A stretch of 64,000 bases of DNA from Arachis hypogaea (taxonomy: Eukaryota > Streptophyta > Magnoliopsida > Fabales > Fabaceae), in NCBI RefSeq assembly GCF_003086295.3, contig NC_092039.1:66669649-66733648 (forward strand), written 5' to 3'. The position numbers and the translations under genes are program-made. This document shows positions 18,819-30,086 of the stretch, piece after piece (the first letter of the stretch is position 1; every line of letters starts with the position of its first letter). The notes under the pieces were generated by a model. The model saw nothing but the letters and a program-made list of their open reading frames with translations, was not told the origin of the DNA and ran no database searches.

Positions 18819-20380
18819 TTATGGTGGCTTGTGCTTGAATTCATCCAGAAATCTCCACCAATGCTTGGAATGCCAATAGCCTCTGGGGTCCCAAACAAGG
18901 CACGTAAAGCCCTTAGGTGAGTTCAAACAGGTTTCAAGGCTCCCGGGATGTTGAATGTCAGAATAGATTCTAGGATCCCAAACCTTGCTTTTACACCCAT
19001 TTTTGTCTCGATCTGCATTTTTCCAACTGGGTGATAAGTAATCTAAATTCTCACTGCAGTGACCAAACAGCCTTCGAGACCCATACAATTGAGCTTGACA
19101 CCAATCCTTGCACCTCAAATTGAAGTGCGAAACTTCATTGAATCTTGCATACCAGCTCTGAGTGCGAGTAAATTCCCTTTTACTCCTAAAGCCGCAAAGA
19201 GCTCTAAGCTGGCCATCTGTTTCAAGTAAACCATATTCAAGTGGAAAAGTAAAGATAAAAGCTAAGGATTTTACCCACTTGATGTTTGTATTGGGTGGTA
19301 ATGGCCTTGGGATACGTGTTTCCAGTGGTTTTGCAAGCTCTACTCCCTTATGGTCTTCTGTGAATTCCTCCATTTATTTGCAAACTTCTTCCATTTCAAC
19401 CATGTCTTGATCAAAGTCTTCGATATCTTCCTCATCACTTGAGTCATAATTGGGAGGTTGAGAAAAGTCTACCTCTGCATCATCTTTGTATTCACTTGGG
19501 GAAGATTCTTCTATCTCAAAGAATTCACTTGCGGATGCAAGTTCATTACTAAGAGAACTTGACTTGTGAGTATCATCATCAAGGGAACTTGCGTCTTGGG
19601 TTATTCCGTCCAGTTCTTCATAAGATACCTACTTTGGGGGTTGTGCACTATCCTCCTTAGCATCAATTGTAACGTCCTTGACAGAATTTTCCACAACTCT
19701 GGATTCCCATGGAAGTTCAGCATCTCCTAAGTCTTCAATCAACTCTTTTTCTTCTATAATGACAGCTTCCTCTACTTGTTCCAGTACGAAGTCATGCTCT
19801 GTACTGTCTACTGGAGTCTCTAGTATCTCCATGCGACGTTCCTCATTAGATTGTCCACATGGAGCTATGGGGGTTCCTTGAGTGTCCGAATGTCTGGAAG
19901 ATAATTGATTTATTGCTTCCTCCAGTTGATGAAGGGTTGCATGAAATTGATCTACTGTTTCCTTGAGGCGAGCCTGTGATTCTTGAGGTGATGGATATGG
20001 ACATGGTACATAGGGAAGTGGTGGTTCTTGGGATTAATTGGATTAGAATTGGGGCAGATAAGGATCATACGGTGGTGAATGGTGAAAAGGAGCTTGTGAG
20101 TGTGGTGGTTCGAAGCTATATTGAGAGGATGGTCTATAAGCACATAGTGGAGCTTGTTGGTAAATACAAGGGGTCCACCATATCTATCAGCTTGGTATGC
20201 ATTGTAGAATGGTCTTTGTCCATGATATCTAGGAAGGTGTTGTTGCCTAAAGGGTTGATCATATCCTCTCGGCTCCATCCATCTTTGATTGCTTAGACCG
20301 TGATGCATAGTCCTGTTATAGCTTCCATTCCTATCAACAAAATTAGAGCCAAACTCAAAGCGAGAGGGGTGAGAACTCAT
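18819..20380 (-). pseudogene. TE3 ORF: unknown Q/P/Y-rich then acidic protein, degenerate
   Basis: Starts MSSHPSRFEFGSNFVDRNGS about 95 bases after the primer site. N-terminal part is rich in Gln, Pro, Tyr and His (RGYDQPFRQQHLPRYHGQR). A middle part follows with QFHATLHQLEEAINQLSSR. Then an acidic block (MEILETPVDSTEHDFVLEQ; IEDLGDAELPWESRVVENS) and a C-terminal Trp/Cys-containing part (YGLLETDGQLRALCGFRSK ... VWDPRGYWHSKHWW). At least one frameshift near 20165 and several stops break it. I recall similar unnamed proteins in Arachis. No capsid, protease or polymerase motif, so function is unknown. Confidence 0.65.
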
Positions 20381-20475
20381 AGTAGTTGTTAGAATTAAGA
20401 AGGGAAACCAAAAACAAATAAACAAGTAAAAGAAAAATATTTACAATAACAAATAATAAGGCACACGTTTGCAAC

Positions 20476-20493
20476 TCCCCGGCAACGGCACCA
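20476..20493 (-). other. Primer binding site, tRNA-Asp type (TE3)
   Basis: Minus strand reads TGGTGCCGTTGCCGGGGA, one base from the tRNA-Asp complement (T for C at the fourth base). Confidence 0.85.
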
Positions 20494-20496
20494 TTT

Positions 20497-21928
20497 TGAA
20501 GAACGAAACTCTCGCACGATCTAGAATTTCACAAATAAATTCCCGTTGTAAGTATAGCTTATAGACCGACAAGAATTCCTTTCTTACAAAAGTTTTGGTT
20601 GTCACAAGTAACAAACCCAATAAAATTTATAAACCGAAGTATTCAAACCTCGGGTCGTCTTCTCAAGGAATTGCAAGGTGGTGTGTTTATTATTGGTTAT
20701 GGAAAACAGTGTTTTTGGGTTTTGAAGGGTTTTGAACAAGAGAAATAAATTGTAGGAATTAGTAAATCAATAACTAAGAAAACTCTTGCCAAGGTATGAG
20801 AATTGGATTTTAATCCTTATCAGGTGTGCTGAGAATTGGGTTTTAATCCCACTTAATTATCCCTTATTAAATAAAGGAAAGTCAAGTGGACTAATTAAAT
20901 TGATCCTCGAGTTTCAGTCAACTTTTAGAGCGATCCAAATTAATTAGCAATTGCCAATTTCAACCACTACTGAGTTTGATAACTCAAGTATCATCAATTA
21001 CTTAACTAAAGCCAAAAGGGAAGAAAATCTACTCGAATGAAAATAATTTGGATAGAGCCCAAGTCTGGAATACCTCAAATTGTATTAAATAGGAAATCAA
21101 TCTAAACATGAAGAGTTCATAAACCAAATTGAGAAAATAAATAAAAGGAATATTGAACTTGTAAATGAAGAGAAGTAGTCTAAACATAATAAAAATCCTA
21201 AATCCTAATTCTAATTTCTAAGAGAGAGGAGATAACCTCTCTCTCTAAAAGCTATATCTAATCCTAAAACTATGTATGAATGTATGTTGTATGACGTATC
21301 TCGATGAATGGATGAATTTCCCAATTTATAGCCTTTAATCTGTGTTCTCTGGGCTTGGATATGGACCAAATAACGACCCAAAATCATCTTCAGCGCATTC
21401 GACAATTTCTTCAGATCACCCAAGTCACGCGTCCGCGTGGGTCACGCGTCCGCGTGGGTCACGCGGTCGCGTCATCTGGAGTTTTGCTCTTCCACGCGAT
21501 CGCGTCAGTCATGCATCCGCGTCAGTTGTGTTTCGCGCCACTCACGCGTTTGCGTCATCCATGCGCTCGCGTTGATGCTCTTTGCGCTAAGCACGCGTTC
21601 GCGTGGGTCACGCATTCGCGTCGCTTCCAGTTTCTTCAAAAACTCCATTTTGTGATTTCCATCTATTTTTGTATGTTTCCTTTCCATCCTTTAAGTCATT
21701 CCTGCCCTATAAAACCTGAAAGTACTCAACACACAAATCACGGTATCGAATGGTAATAAAGGATAATTAAATTTAATATTTTTAAAGCATAGGAAACATG
21801 TTTTCTCATATGTCATATCATAAGGAAGGAATTGTAAAACCATGCTAATTCATATGAATAAGTAGGTGAAGAGTTGATAAAATCATTCAATTTAAGCACA
21901 AGATATATCATAAAATGGTGGTTTATCA
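20497..21928 (-). repeat. TE3 5' LTR
   Basis: 1432 bases, TGATAAACC to CTTCA on the minus strand. A cluster of CACGCGTCCGCGTG and related units is at 21420-21625. Its right end cuts the TE5 gag frame. It is clearly diverged from the 3' LTR at 5025-6441, in the variable block and by an indel of about 50 bases. Confidence 0.82.
21420..21625 (-). repeat. CACGCG..CGCGTG palindrome cluster in the TE3 LTR
   Basis: At least eight units such as CACGCGTCCGCGTG, CACGCGATCGCGTC and CACGCGTTCGCGTG, roughly every 20-30 bases. It is the counterpart of the palindrome arrays in the other families here, with a different word. Confidence 0.85.
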
Positions 21929-22723
21929 GGCTTCCTTACGATTCGCTTGAACTATTGCCACCTTCTTCAAACATTCTTCCACTAGTTTACTTTTATTCAC
22001 CAGTTCAGCAAAATTTCTTATCTCTAGCACAACAACAGAATTCATCAGTTCTTCTCGGAGTCCTCCTTCAAACTTCAAACACTTCCATTCCTCAAAGTCT
22101 ACTGGGTTCCCTTGATAAATCTTAGAGAAATGGCACAAGTCATCGAACTTACGGGCATACTCAGCAATAGTCATATCCCCTTGCTTCAGCTGCATAAGCT
22201 CCATCTCCTTGGCATCACGTGCTGCTCTCGGAAAATACTTCTTATAGAATTCGTCTCTAAAGGAATCCCAAGGAATGTCACCTTCATTCTGTTGCAGCAA
22301 TTGCTGTATCCCTTGCCACCAGTACTCAGCCTCTCCTTCGAGCACATAAGTAGCAAACTCTACATGTTGGCCTTCCGGAACATGTTGTGCTTGTAGTGAT
22401 CGCACGATGCCTCGGAACCAGTTGTCAGCATCAGTCGCAACGATTGTACCTTTGAACTTAGGTGGATTCACTTTCAGAAAAGTACAAAGGGTCATGAGTT
22501 TATCAAGATGCGCTAGATCAACCTTGTTATTTCCATTATCCTCTCTGTTTTCGTTTCCAGTTTCATTTCTCACTTCGAGACGCTCAACAGCCCTAGCAGC
22601 AGCCATCGTAGCCTCATGCACTGCCTCAGCTACAATGTTCATCGTAGCCATAATGGTTTCCTGTCCTCTCTCTCGGTTATCACTAGGGGTTCCTTCCCGC
22701 GCACTCTGTCTTCGTGGTCTCAT
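21929..22723 (-). pseudogene. gag: TE5 gag, truncated (chromovirus Tekay/Del type)
   Basis: Open for 265 codons from MRPRRQSAREG; the upstream in-frame extension starts from a non-ATG codon. The gag domain is clear: PPKFKGTIVATDADNWFRGI, YVLEGEAEYWWQG, FYKKYFPRAARDAKEMEL, MTIAEYARKFDDLCHFSKI, FEGGLREELMNSV. No stop before the break. It ends at NRKEA, where the LTR of TE3 supplies a stop. This frame is unrelated to the Athila-type gags nearby. Confidence 0.9.
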
Positions 22724-22925
22724 TGTAGTCCTGTTCACACCAAACAATCATTATTAAGGTGATCAGTCTCAATACCTCATGTTAAGTGTGAACATTCCCA
22801 AAATGAAAACACAGAAACAATCATGCAACACATATCATTGAGATATCCTATAAGCATGAGACACACAACAGAGTATGCAATGAAGCATAGTCAGTCCACT
22901 CCCTATGCTCTACTGGGAACGAACT

Positions 22926-22937
22926 ACTCTGATACCA
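22926..22937 (-). other. Primer binding site, initiator tRNA-Met type (TE5)
   Basis: Minus strand reads TGGTATCAGAGT a few bases after the LTR end. TGGTATCAGAG is the usual plant iMet site and fits a Tekay/Del element. Confidence 0.85.
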
Positions 22938-22940
22938 AAT

Positions 22941-25900
22941 TGTAACGACCCAATTTCTGATACGTCATGATCGTATGAGAAACTGAGCGCTACGAATTTG
23001 TCTTCCTAATTATTATCTATTATTTATTATATGAGCCTGATTCGTTGTTAAAAGCGTAGTTATTTTGCGAGGTAATTTTTTTTTAAAACATTTGGATTAA
23101 TAAACAGAATCATTCATAATCAATTCACAACTGATAATATATAAAATAGTTATAAACAACCACACCTAAATATATCTATATCAGTTGACAACATTTCGTG
23201 ATCCAGCCTTTATTAGAGTATAGACTTTTAGTTAGAACACCCAAAGATATAGCTAAATAATATCTATATACATAGGTATACATACAATATCCCAGGCCCT
23301 GACCTGTTCAAGAAGTCCCTAAGCTGGCACCCAGGCTAGCCTAGACTCCATACTCACCTAGTCCCTCTAAACTACTAAAGCGAGAGAAAGTACGTTCTAG
23401 GTCTTCAAAACTCAAGTCAGGTGGAACGTCACCAAAAAGTAGAACATCATCTGTTACTCCTCTGCACGATCAGATGTTTCCATATGACGTCTCTCTGGTA
23501 ACTCATCAAGTAGTCACAAAATAAGAGTCTCGTACACAGGATTTAGGTTAAAGTTTGTAGATAAGCAGGGTGCAGACGTTGGCTGGCCTCACAGTATATA
23601 CATATGAACAGGTAATGGAGTTCACTCTAGACTCAGAAGACTACCTAGAGCGGAATCCTCTTTGCAGAACAGTCATCAGCAAACTACGGAAGGGTACTCA
23701 TGCTTCCATCTGAAGGGGGAAGGGAGAGAGAAGGGGTAAGAATTGGGGAGTTCTTAGTAGGACCGGGGTTATTAGTTACGTTCATTAATTCCGTATTGCT
23801 TAGCAGATAAATAGCAAAATACCGAGAAGCATTAGACATAAGAAATAGATAAATAGAGAAAATAAAGAAAACAAAAAGCAAAACACAAATTAAAGAATAC
23901 AAGAAAATAAAACACAGACACAGTGAATAGAATACAAACAAAGAAAGCATACATTCAAATAACAATCATAACAGAGGAAATGCACAACTAAGTATGATGC
24001 ATGTCTAGCCCTAGTGCAGGTAATGAGCTCATCTATCAGTTACATACCCGCTCCCGACGTTACCCAACAACCTCTGTCTGGATAAGGCTTTCCTATTGGC
24101 AATATCCACTGCAAGCAACTTTTCTCTTGCAGGGTATCCAAGCAACCTTTGTCTTGCAGGGCAACACTTGTTAGCCGATATACACCCAACACACTCACTA
24201 TAAGCAACCTTTGTCTTACAGGAGCACAACACACTCATTGTAAGCAACCTCTATCTTACAGGAGCACACTAATCTCGATACCTCTGTAAGCAACCTCTGT
24301 CTTACAGCAAAGCATTATAGCAAGGTATCCAAGGAAACATTCTTAGTGGTCGTACTACCATCCATCTGACTGCCTCTCTGCAGCAGATTCTTACATAATC
24401 ATTCTCATTATCATCATTCATTAACATTCCCATTATTCATCATCACTTTCACATTCTCATGCAGTACCTCTTTCTTTCTCTGTTCAATCATACTATACAA
24501 ACTTTACAGCTTTTACTTTTACAACATCTTAACTCAAACCATTTTTAAATCACATTACTCTTTTCTCGTTGTCTTTTTACTTTGCTTTGATTACTCTTTT
24601 CTCTGTATCCCTTTATTCTTCTCTGGTTACTCTATTCTCTGTGTTTCTTTACTCTGCTCTGATTTTTCTGCTTAACATATGTATTTAAAGCTTATGTAAA
24701 TTTCGGTATGAATAGTTAGTCTGTCCCAAGTATAGGTTCATTAAGTCTATACTAAAACAATTTAACTTTTCATATAATACCTAACCCTAGCCGCAACTCA
24801 AGGACTAACTATGTTGCCCTAGTTCGTTCACTAATCTATGTCTGTTTCTGTCATTAAAATTTTACAGACTTTTCTTTAGTTTTTATCTTTTCTTTAACCT
24901 TTTATCTTTCATTTATCTTTGCCTCACTATCATATTATTACCACTCCCTAAGTGTTTTATGAAAGTAATTAGGAGAATTCTGCACTTAAAGTTGTCTTTC
25001 TAAAGCTTTTACAGAAAACTGCCTTTTTCGTATTATTTTATTATTTTTATTAAAATAATATTTTTAATTAAATATTCTTATTTAATATTTTATTATTATT
25101 TATTATTTTATCATTAATTTTTCGAAAATTACCTTACTTTAACCTTTAACCTTTAGAATTCACTTTTTACAACCAGTAACTTTTAATATTTCAAATTTAA
25201 CCACCCTAACTTTCAGAAATTACAAAATAACCCCTCAAACACCAAAATAATTATAACCTTGCCCTTTTTAAGATCTAAAAGGTGTTCTTCATATTCTTCA
25301 TAAATTCTTCAGATTCTTTCTCTGTTTTTTACCCGTTTTTCAGTCTTTTCAGCAACCGATTTTTACCAAAATTCATAATAAATTCCCAGCCACTAAAACC
25401 CCATCTTTTCTACATGATTTTAACATGAATTTAACCCCAATTTAAGACCTAGGGTTCGTTTTTCCAGCAGCTCTCAAGAACAACATTCATAGCTTGAATA
25501 TCATCAAATTTCATCAAAATTTCAACAAGCTTTCACCAAGAATAACTCATATAAGCAATCAATTTCAAGCATAACCAAACCATATCATAATCACACATCT
25601 CAAACACAATCAATCAAGATTAAGTTCGTCACACCCTACCTGGTTTTGCTGCTCCTAATTCGGTTAGACTTTCAGGTGGTCCTTAAGCACTTTTACCTCC
25701 TAAATCACATCAAGAACAACTTTAAATCCAAAAACCCTCAACTAACCAAATCTCACTCATCATGTCAGGAAGTGATTTCTAACCTTATACTTGCTGTAAA
25801 TTCATGTTTCTTGGCCCTCAAGTCAAGTTAAGCATGATTCCTAAGGAAAAACATCAAGAAAACACATGTTTTGCATGGTTTTCCTTGAAAACCGAATTGA

Positions 25901-26760
25901 AGAGGGAGGGAGACAGCCATCTCACCTTATTTCCACCCTTCATATGTTATACGGTTATGTAGAGGAAGAAAAGAGGATCATTTTGGTGAAATCGGAATTT
26001 TGATTTGAGTTTTAGTTCAGAAGAAATCAAGCTTTGAAGATTAAGTGTTCATCAAAGTTTCTCTCTTTTCTCTCTTGTTATTTTCGGCCAAAATGATGAA
26101 ATGAGACAGCCTTGGAGTGTCTTGGGGGTGTAGGGTGAGTTTTGATTGGTTGGCTTAAATGTGGATTATAATAATATTAAAATATCTTAGGTGTATAACT
26201 ACTAAAACTAGGTGTATCGGAACACACGTAAAAACATCTCTAAAAATTCTTTTCTGAGATACTAGCATAAAAGACACTAGTAAAATATTTAATATGAGAA
26301 TAGATAATGTATGATGAGGCCTTAGCATTGCTAAAATCATCAGAGAGTGCTGGTGTTAAGCTGCACCAGTAAATTGTGAACCCAGTTAAACCGATTTTCT
26401 ATTTTTAACTAAAACTAACCAGGTATCCTTATAATATCATTCAAGAAGCTTCTAATACTAATATAATGATAATATTATCCTATTATCTCTCTTCTTTCAT
26501 GAATCGAGTCCGGTTCGTCAAACTGAGACTATTTACAAAAAACAGAATCAAAACTCTTAATCGATACGGTTCAAAAACTGGGCTCTTCATGACTACGTTA
26601 TTGAGCTTGCCTCAGAAAAGGTTCTATCTTAAAGATGACATAATGACAATGAGGATTGAGATACTTGATGATATAGCAGAAGTTCTCCCCTTACTGATCT
26701 TTCAGAGAAATCCATATTTCCAAAAAAGTTCTCACGTACACGAAAACCGGGGTTGTTACA
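22941..26760 (-). repeat. TE5 5' LTR (3.8 kb)
   Basis: 3820 bases bounded by TGTAACGACCC and GGGTTGTTACA, an inverted terminal pair of the TG...CA type. The inside is non-coding; open frames are short and lack motifs. It holds a stem-forming repeat cluster at about 24110-24310. Confidence 0.88.
24110..24310 (-). repeat. Repeat cluster with CTGTAAG / CTTACAG stems in the TE5 LTR
   Basis: Five to six units of the form GTAAG-CAACCTCTGT-CTTAC or GCAAG-CAACTTTTCT-CTTGC, separated by AGGAGCACAACACACTCA-like text. Arms are complementary and the loop word is CAACCTYTGT. Arms vary between TAAG/CTTA and CAAG/CTTG. Confidence 0.75.
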
Positions 26761-26878
26761 GCTTAGGCTACTGAGCGTGTTTATTATTTAAGTTTGAAGA
26801 GATTTGGGAACATTGGTTGGGATAAAATGGTGTTTTTTATTTCTATATTTGGGAATTTGGTGCATACTCATGTATTAA

Positions 26879-28529
26879 TGATGAGCGGATAATTTATATG
26901 CTTTTTGACATTTTTTTAGGTAGTTTTTAGTAGGGTCTAGCTACTTTTAGGGATGTTTTTATTAGTTCTTATGAAAAATTCACATTTTTGGACTTTACTA
27001 TAAGTTTGTGTGTTTTTCTATGATTTCAGGTATTTTCTGGCTGAAATTGAGGGACCTGAGCAAAAATATGATTCAGGCTGAAAAAAGATTGCTGATGTTG
27101 TTGGATTCTGACCTCTCTGCACTCAAGACATATTTTCTGGAGCTACAGAACTCTAAATGGCGCGCTCTCAATTTCGTTGGAAAGTAGACATCTATGGCTT
27201 TCCAGAAATATTTAATAGTTCATACTTTGTTTGAGCTTAGATGACGCAAACGGGTGTTCAATGCCAGCTCCATGCTGTATTCTGGAGTAAAACGCCAGAA
27301 ACATGTCACAAACCAGAGTTAAACGCCAAAAACATGTTACAACTTGGCGTTTAACCCCAAGAGAAGCCTCTGCACGTGTACAGCTCAAGCTCAACCCAAG
27401 CACACACCAAAGTGGGACCCAGAAGTGGATTTCTGCACTTAGACTAATTTTTGTAAACCCTAATAGCTAAGTTTAGTATAAATAGAACTTTTTACTATTG
27501 TACTAGGCGTCTTTGACCAAGTCTTATCTTTGGATTGTCTTTTGATTCATTGATCATGTTTTGGGGGCTGGCCTCACAGCCATGCCTGCACCTTTATCAC
27601 TTATGTATTTTCAATGATGGAGTTTCTACACACCATAGATTAAGGTGTAGAGCTCTGCTGTTCCTCGAGTATTAATACAATTACTATTATTCTTCTATTC
27701 AATTAAGCTTATTCTTATTTAAAGATATTCGCTGCACTTCAACATGTTGAATGTGATGATCTGTGACACTCATCATCATTCTCACCTATGAACGCGTGCC
27801 TGACAACCACTCCCGTTCTACCTTAGATCGAGCGCATATCTCTTGGATTCCTTAATCAGAATCTTCGTGGTATAAGCTAGAATCCATTGGCAGAATTCTT
27901 GAGAATCCAAAAAGTCTAAACCTTATCTGTGGTATTCCGAGTAGGATTCATGGATTGAATGACTGTGACGAGCTTCAAACTCGCGAGTGTTGGGCATAGT
28001 GACAGACGCAAAAGAATCACTGGATTTTATTCCGACATGATCGAGAACCGATAGATGGTTAGCCGTGCTGTGACTGAGCATTTGGACCATTTTCACAGAG
28101 AGGATGGGAAGTAGCCATTGACAATGGTGACTCCCTACATACAGCTTTCCATAGAAAGGAGTAAGAATGATTGGATGAAAGTAGTAGGAAAGTAGAGATT
28201 CAGAAGGAACAAAGCATCTCCATACACTTGTCTGAAATTCCCAGCAATGATTTACATAAGTATCTCTATCTCTATTTTATGCTTTATTTATCTTTATATT
28301 CGAAAACCATTATAACCATTTGAATCTGCCTAACTGTGATTTACAAGATGATCATAGCTTGCTTCATACCAACAATCTCCGTGGGATCGACCCTTACTCA
28401 CGTAAGGTATTACTTGGACGACCCAGTGCACTTGCTGGTTAGTTGTGCGAAGTTGTGACAAAGTGTGATTCGCGTTTAAGAGCTCCAAGTCTTTGGTGCC
28501 ATTGTTGATGATCACAATTTTGTGCACCA
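26879..28529 (+). repeat. TE7 5' LTR
   Basis: 1651 bases, TGATGAGCGG to TTGTGCACCA. GGCGTT-type units at 27250-27365, TATA box TATAAATAG at 27477-27485, U5 hairpin CCTTAC-TCAC-GTAAGG near the end. Confidence 0.9.
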
Positions 28530-28535
28530 AGTTTT

Positions 28536-28553
28536 TGGCGCCATTGCCGGGGA
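28536..28553 (+). other. Primer binding site, tRNA-Asp type (TE7)
   Basis: TGGCGCCATTGCCGGGGA, one base from the exact tRNA-Asp complement, the same change as in TE2. Confidence 0.88.
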
Positions 28554-30086
28554 TTGTTCGAGTTTGGACAATTGACGGTTCATCTTGTTGCTCAGATTAG
28601 GTAATTTTCTTTTCAAAAAGTTTTCAAAAATCTTTCAAAATTTTTTATTTTGTTTTCGTTTTTTTTAAATATAATTTTTGAAAAAAAAAATACAAAAATT
28701 AATAAAATCATAAAAACCAAAAATATTTTGTGTTTCTTGTTTGAGTTTAGTGTCAATTTTTAAGTTTGGTGTTAATTGCATTTTAAAAAAAAAACATTTT
28801 ATGCATTTTTCAAAAACTCATGCATGGTGTTCTTGTTTGATCTTCATATTTTCTTGTTTTGTGTCTTTTGTTATTTTTCATATGCATTTTTGCATTCATA
28901 GTGTTTAAACATGAAAATTTTTTAAGTTTGGTGTCTTGCATGTTTTTCTTTTCTTGAAATTTTTTTTCAAAAATAAGTCTTGATGGTCATCTTGATCTTC
29001 AAAGTGTTCTTGGTGTTCATCTTGACATTCATAGTGTTCTTGCATGCATCACTGGTTTTGATCCAAAATTTTCATGTTTTGGGTCATATGTATGTTTTTC
29101 TCTCTCATCATTAAAAATTTAAAAATAAAAAAAATATATTTTCCTTCTTTCTCTCATAAATTTCGAAATCTTTGGGTTGACTTAGTCAAAAAATTTTAAA
29201 ATTAGTTGTTTCTTGTTAGTCAAGTCAAGATTTCAATTTTAAAAATCTTATCTTTTCAAAATCTTTTTCAAAAATCAAATCTTTTTCATTTTTCTTTTAT
29301 ATTTTCGAAATTTTTTTTATTTTCAAAATATTTTTCTTATCTTTATTTCAAAATTTCAAAAACTTTACTAATAATTAATGTGATTGATTAAAAAATTTGA
29401 AGTTTGTTACTTTCTTGTTAAGAAAGGTTCAATCTTTAAATTCTAAAATCATATCTTTTAGTTTCTTGTTAGTCAAGTAATCAAATTTTAATTTTAAAAA
29501 TCAAATCTCTTCCAAAATATCTTTTTCAATCATATCTTTTTAATCACATCTTTTCTTTTCAATCATATCTTTTCAAACATATGCTTTTCAAATCATATCT
29601 TTTTCAAAATTGATTTCAAAATATTTTTCTAACTTCTCAACTTGTCAAAATTGATTTTCAAATCTTTTTCAACTAACTAATTGACTTTTTGTTTGTTTTA
29701 CTATGTCTTATCTTTTTTTTTTCAAAATCACGTAACTACTTTTCTCTCTCTAATTTTCAAAAATTCCTCACCCTTTTTCAAAAATTCTTTTTAATTAACT
29801 AATTGTTTCAAATTTTAATTTTAATTTTATTTCTTCTCTTAATTTTCGAAAATCACTAACCATTTTTCAAAAATAATTTTCGAAATTATCTCCCTTTCAT
29901 CTCATTCTATTTATTTTATTTAATTACTAACACTTCTCTTCATCTAAAAATTCGAACCCTCTCTTCTCCTCTGCGTTCGAATTTTTCTCCTCCTTCTTCT
30001 ATTCTTTTCTTCTTCTACTTAGATAAAGGAATCTCTATACTATGACATAGAGGATTCTTCTTCTTTTTTGTTCTCTTCTTTTTCAT
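28554..30086 (+). other. TE7 AT-rich 5' leader
   Basis: No coding frame. Made of TCTTTTTCAAAA and AATCATATCTTTT repeats. AAGTTTGGTGT occurs at 28762-28772 and 28924-28934, as in the TE4 leader. Confidence 0.75.

Larger units (their letters stand above)
5025..21928 (-). mobile_element. TE3: minus-strand LTR element with a non-gag ORF, split by TE4
   Basis: On the minus strand: 5' LTR (21928-20497), tRNA-Asp-type primer site, a degenerate ORF without gag or pol motifs (20380-18819), a GC-rich repeat block, a hairpin/polypurine module, a long purine tract, then a second hairpin/polypurine module and the 3' LTR (6441-5025). TE4 interrupts the 3' part. The five-base flanks do not match (AGGCC on the left, GGCTT on the right). 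The left flank is TE2 gag and the right flank is TE5 gag, which are different lineages. The two LTRs also differ strongly. I infer a product of recombination between two related elements. Confidence 0.75.
21929..26760 (-). mobile_element. TE5: Tekay/Del-like element, 5' LTR and half of gag
   Basis: Minus-strand order: long LTR (26760-22941), iMet-type primer site, short leader, gag broken at 21929 by TE3. The remaining gag, pol and 3' LTR are not in the window. The left flank of TE3 is not TE5 sequence, so this part was lost or lies elsewhere. On the right it abuts TE6 sequence; GCTTA (26761-26765) would be the target duplication. Confidence 0.82.

Noticed and set aside
23684..23965. Hydrophobic 93-residue frame suggesting a membrane protein
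   Set aside because: It lies in the AT-rich TE5 LTR; hydrophobic runs arise from T-rich antisense reading and nothing supports coding.
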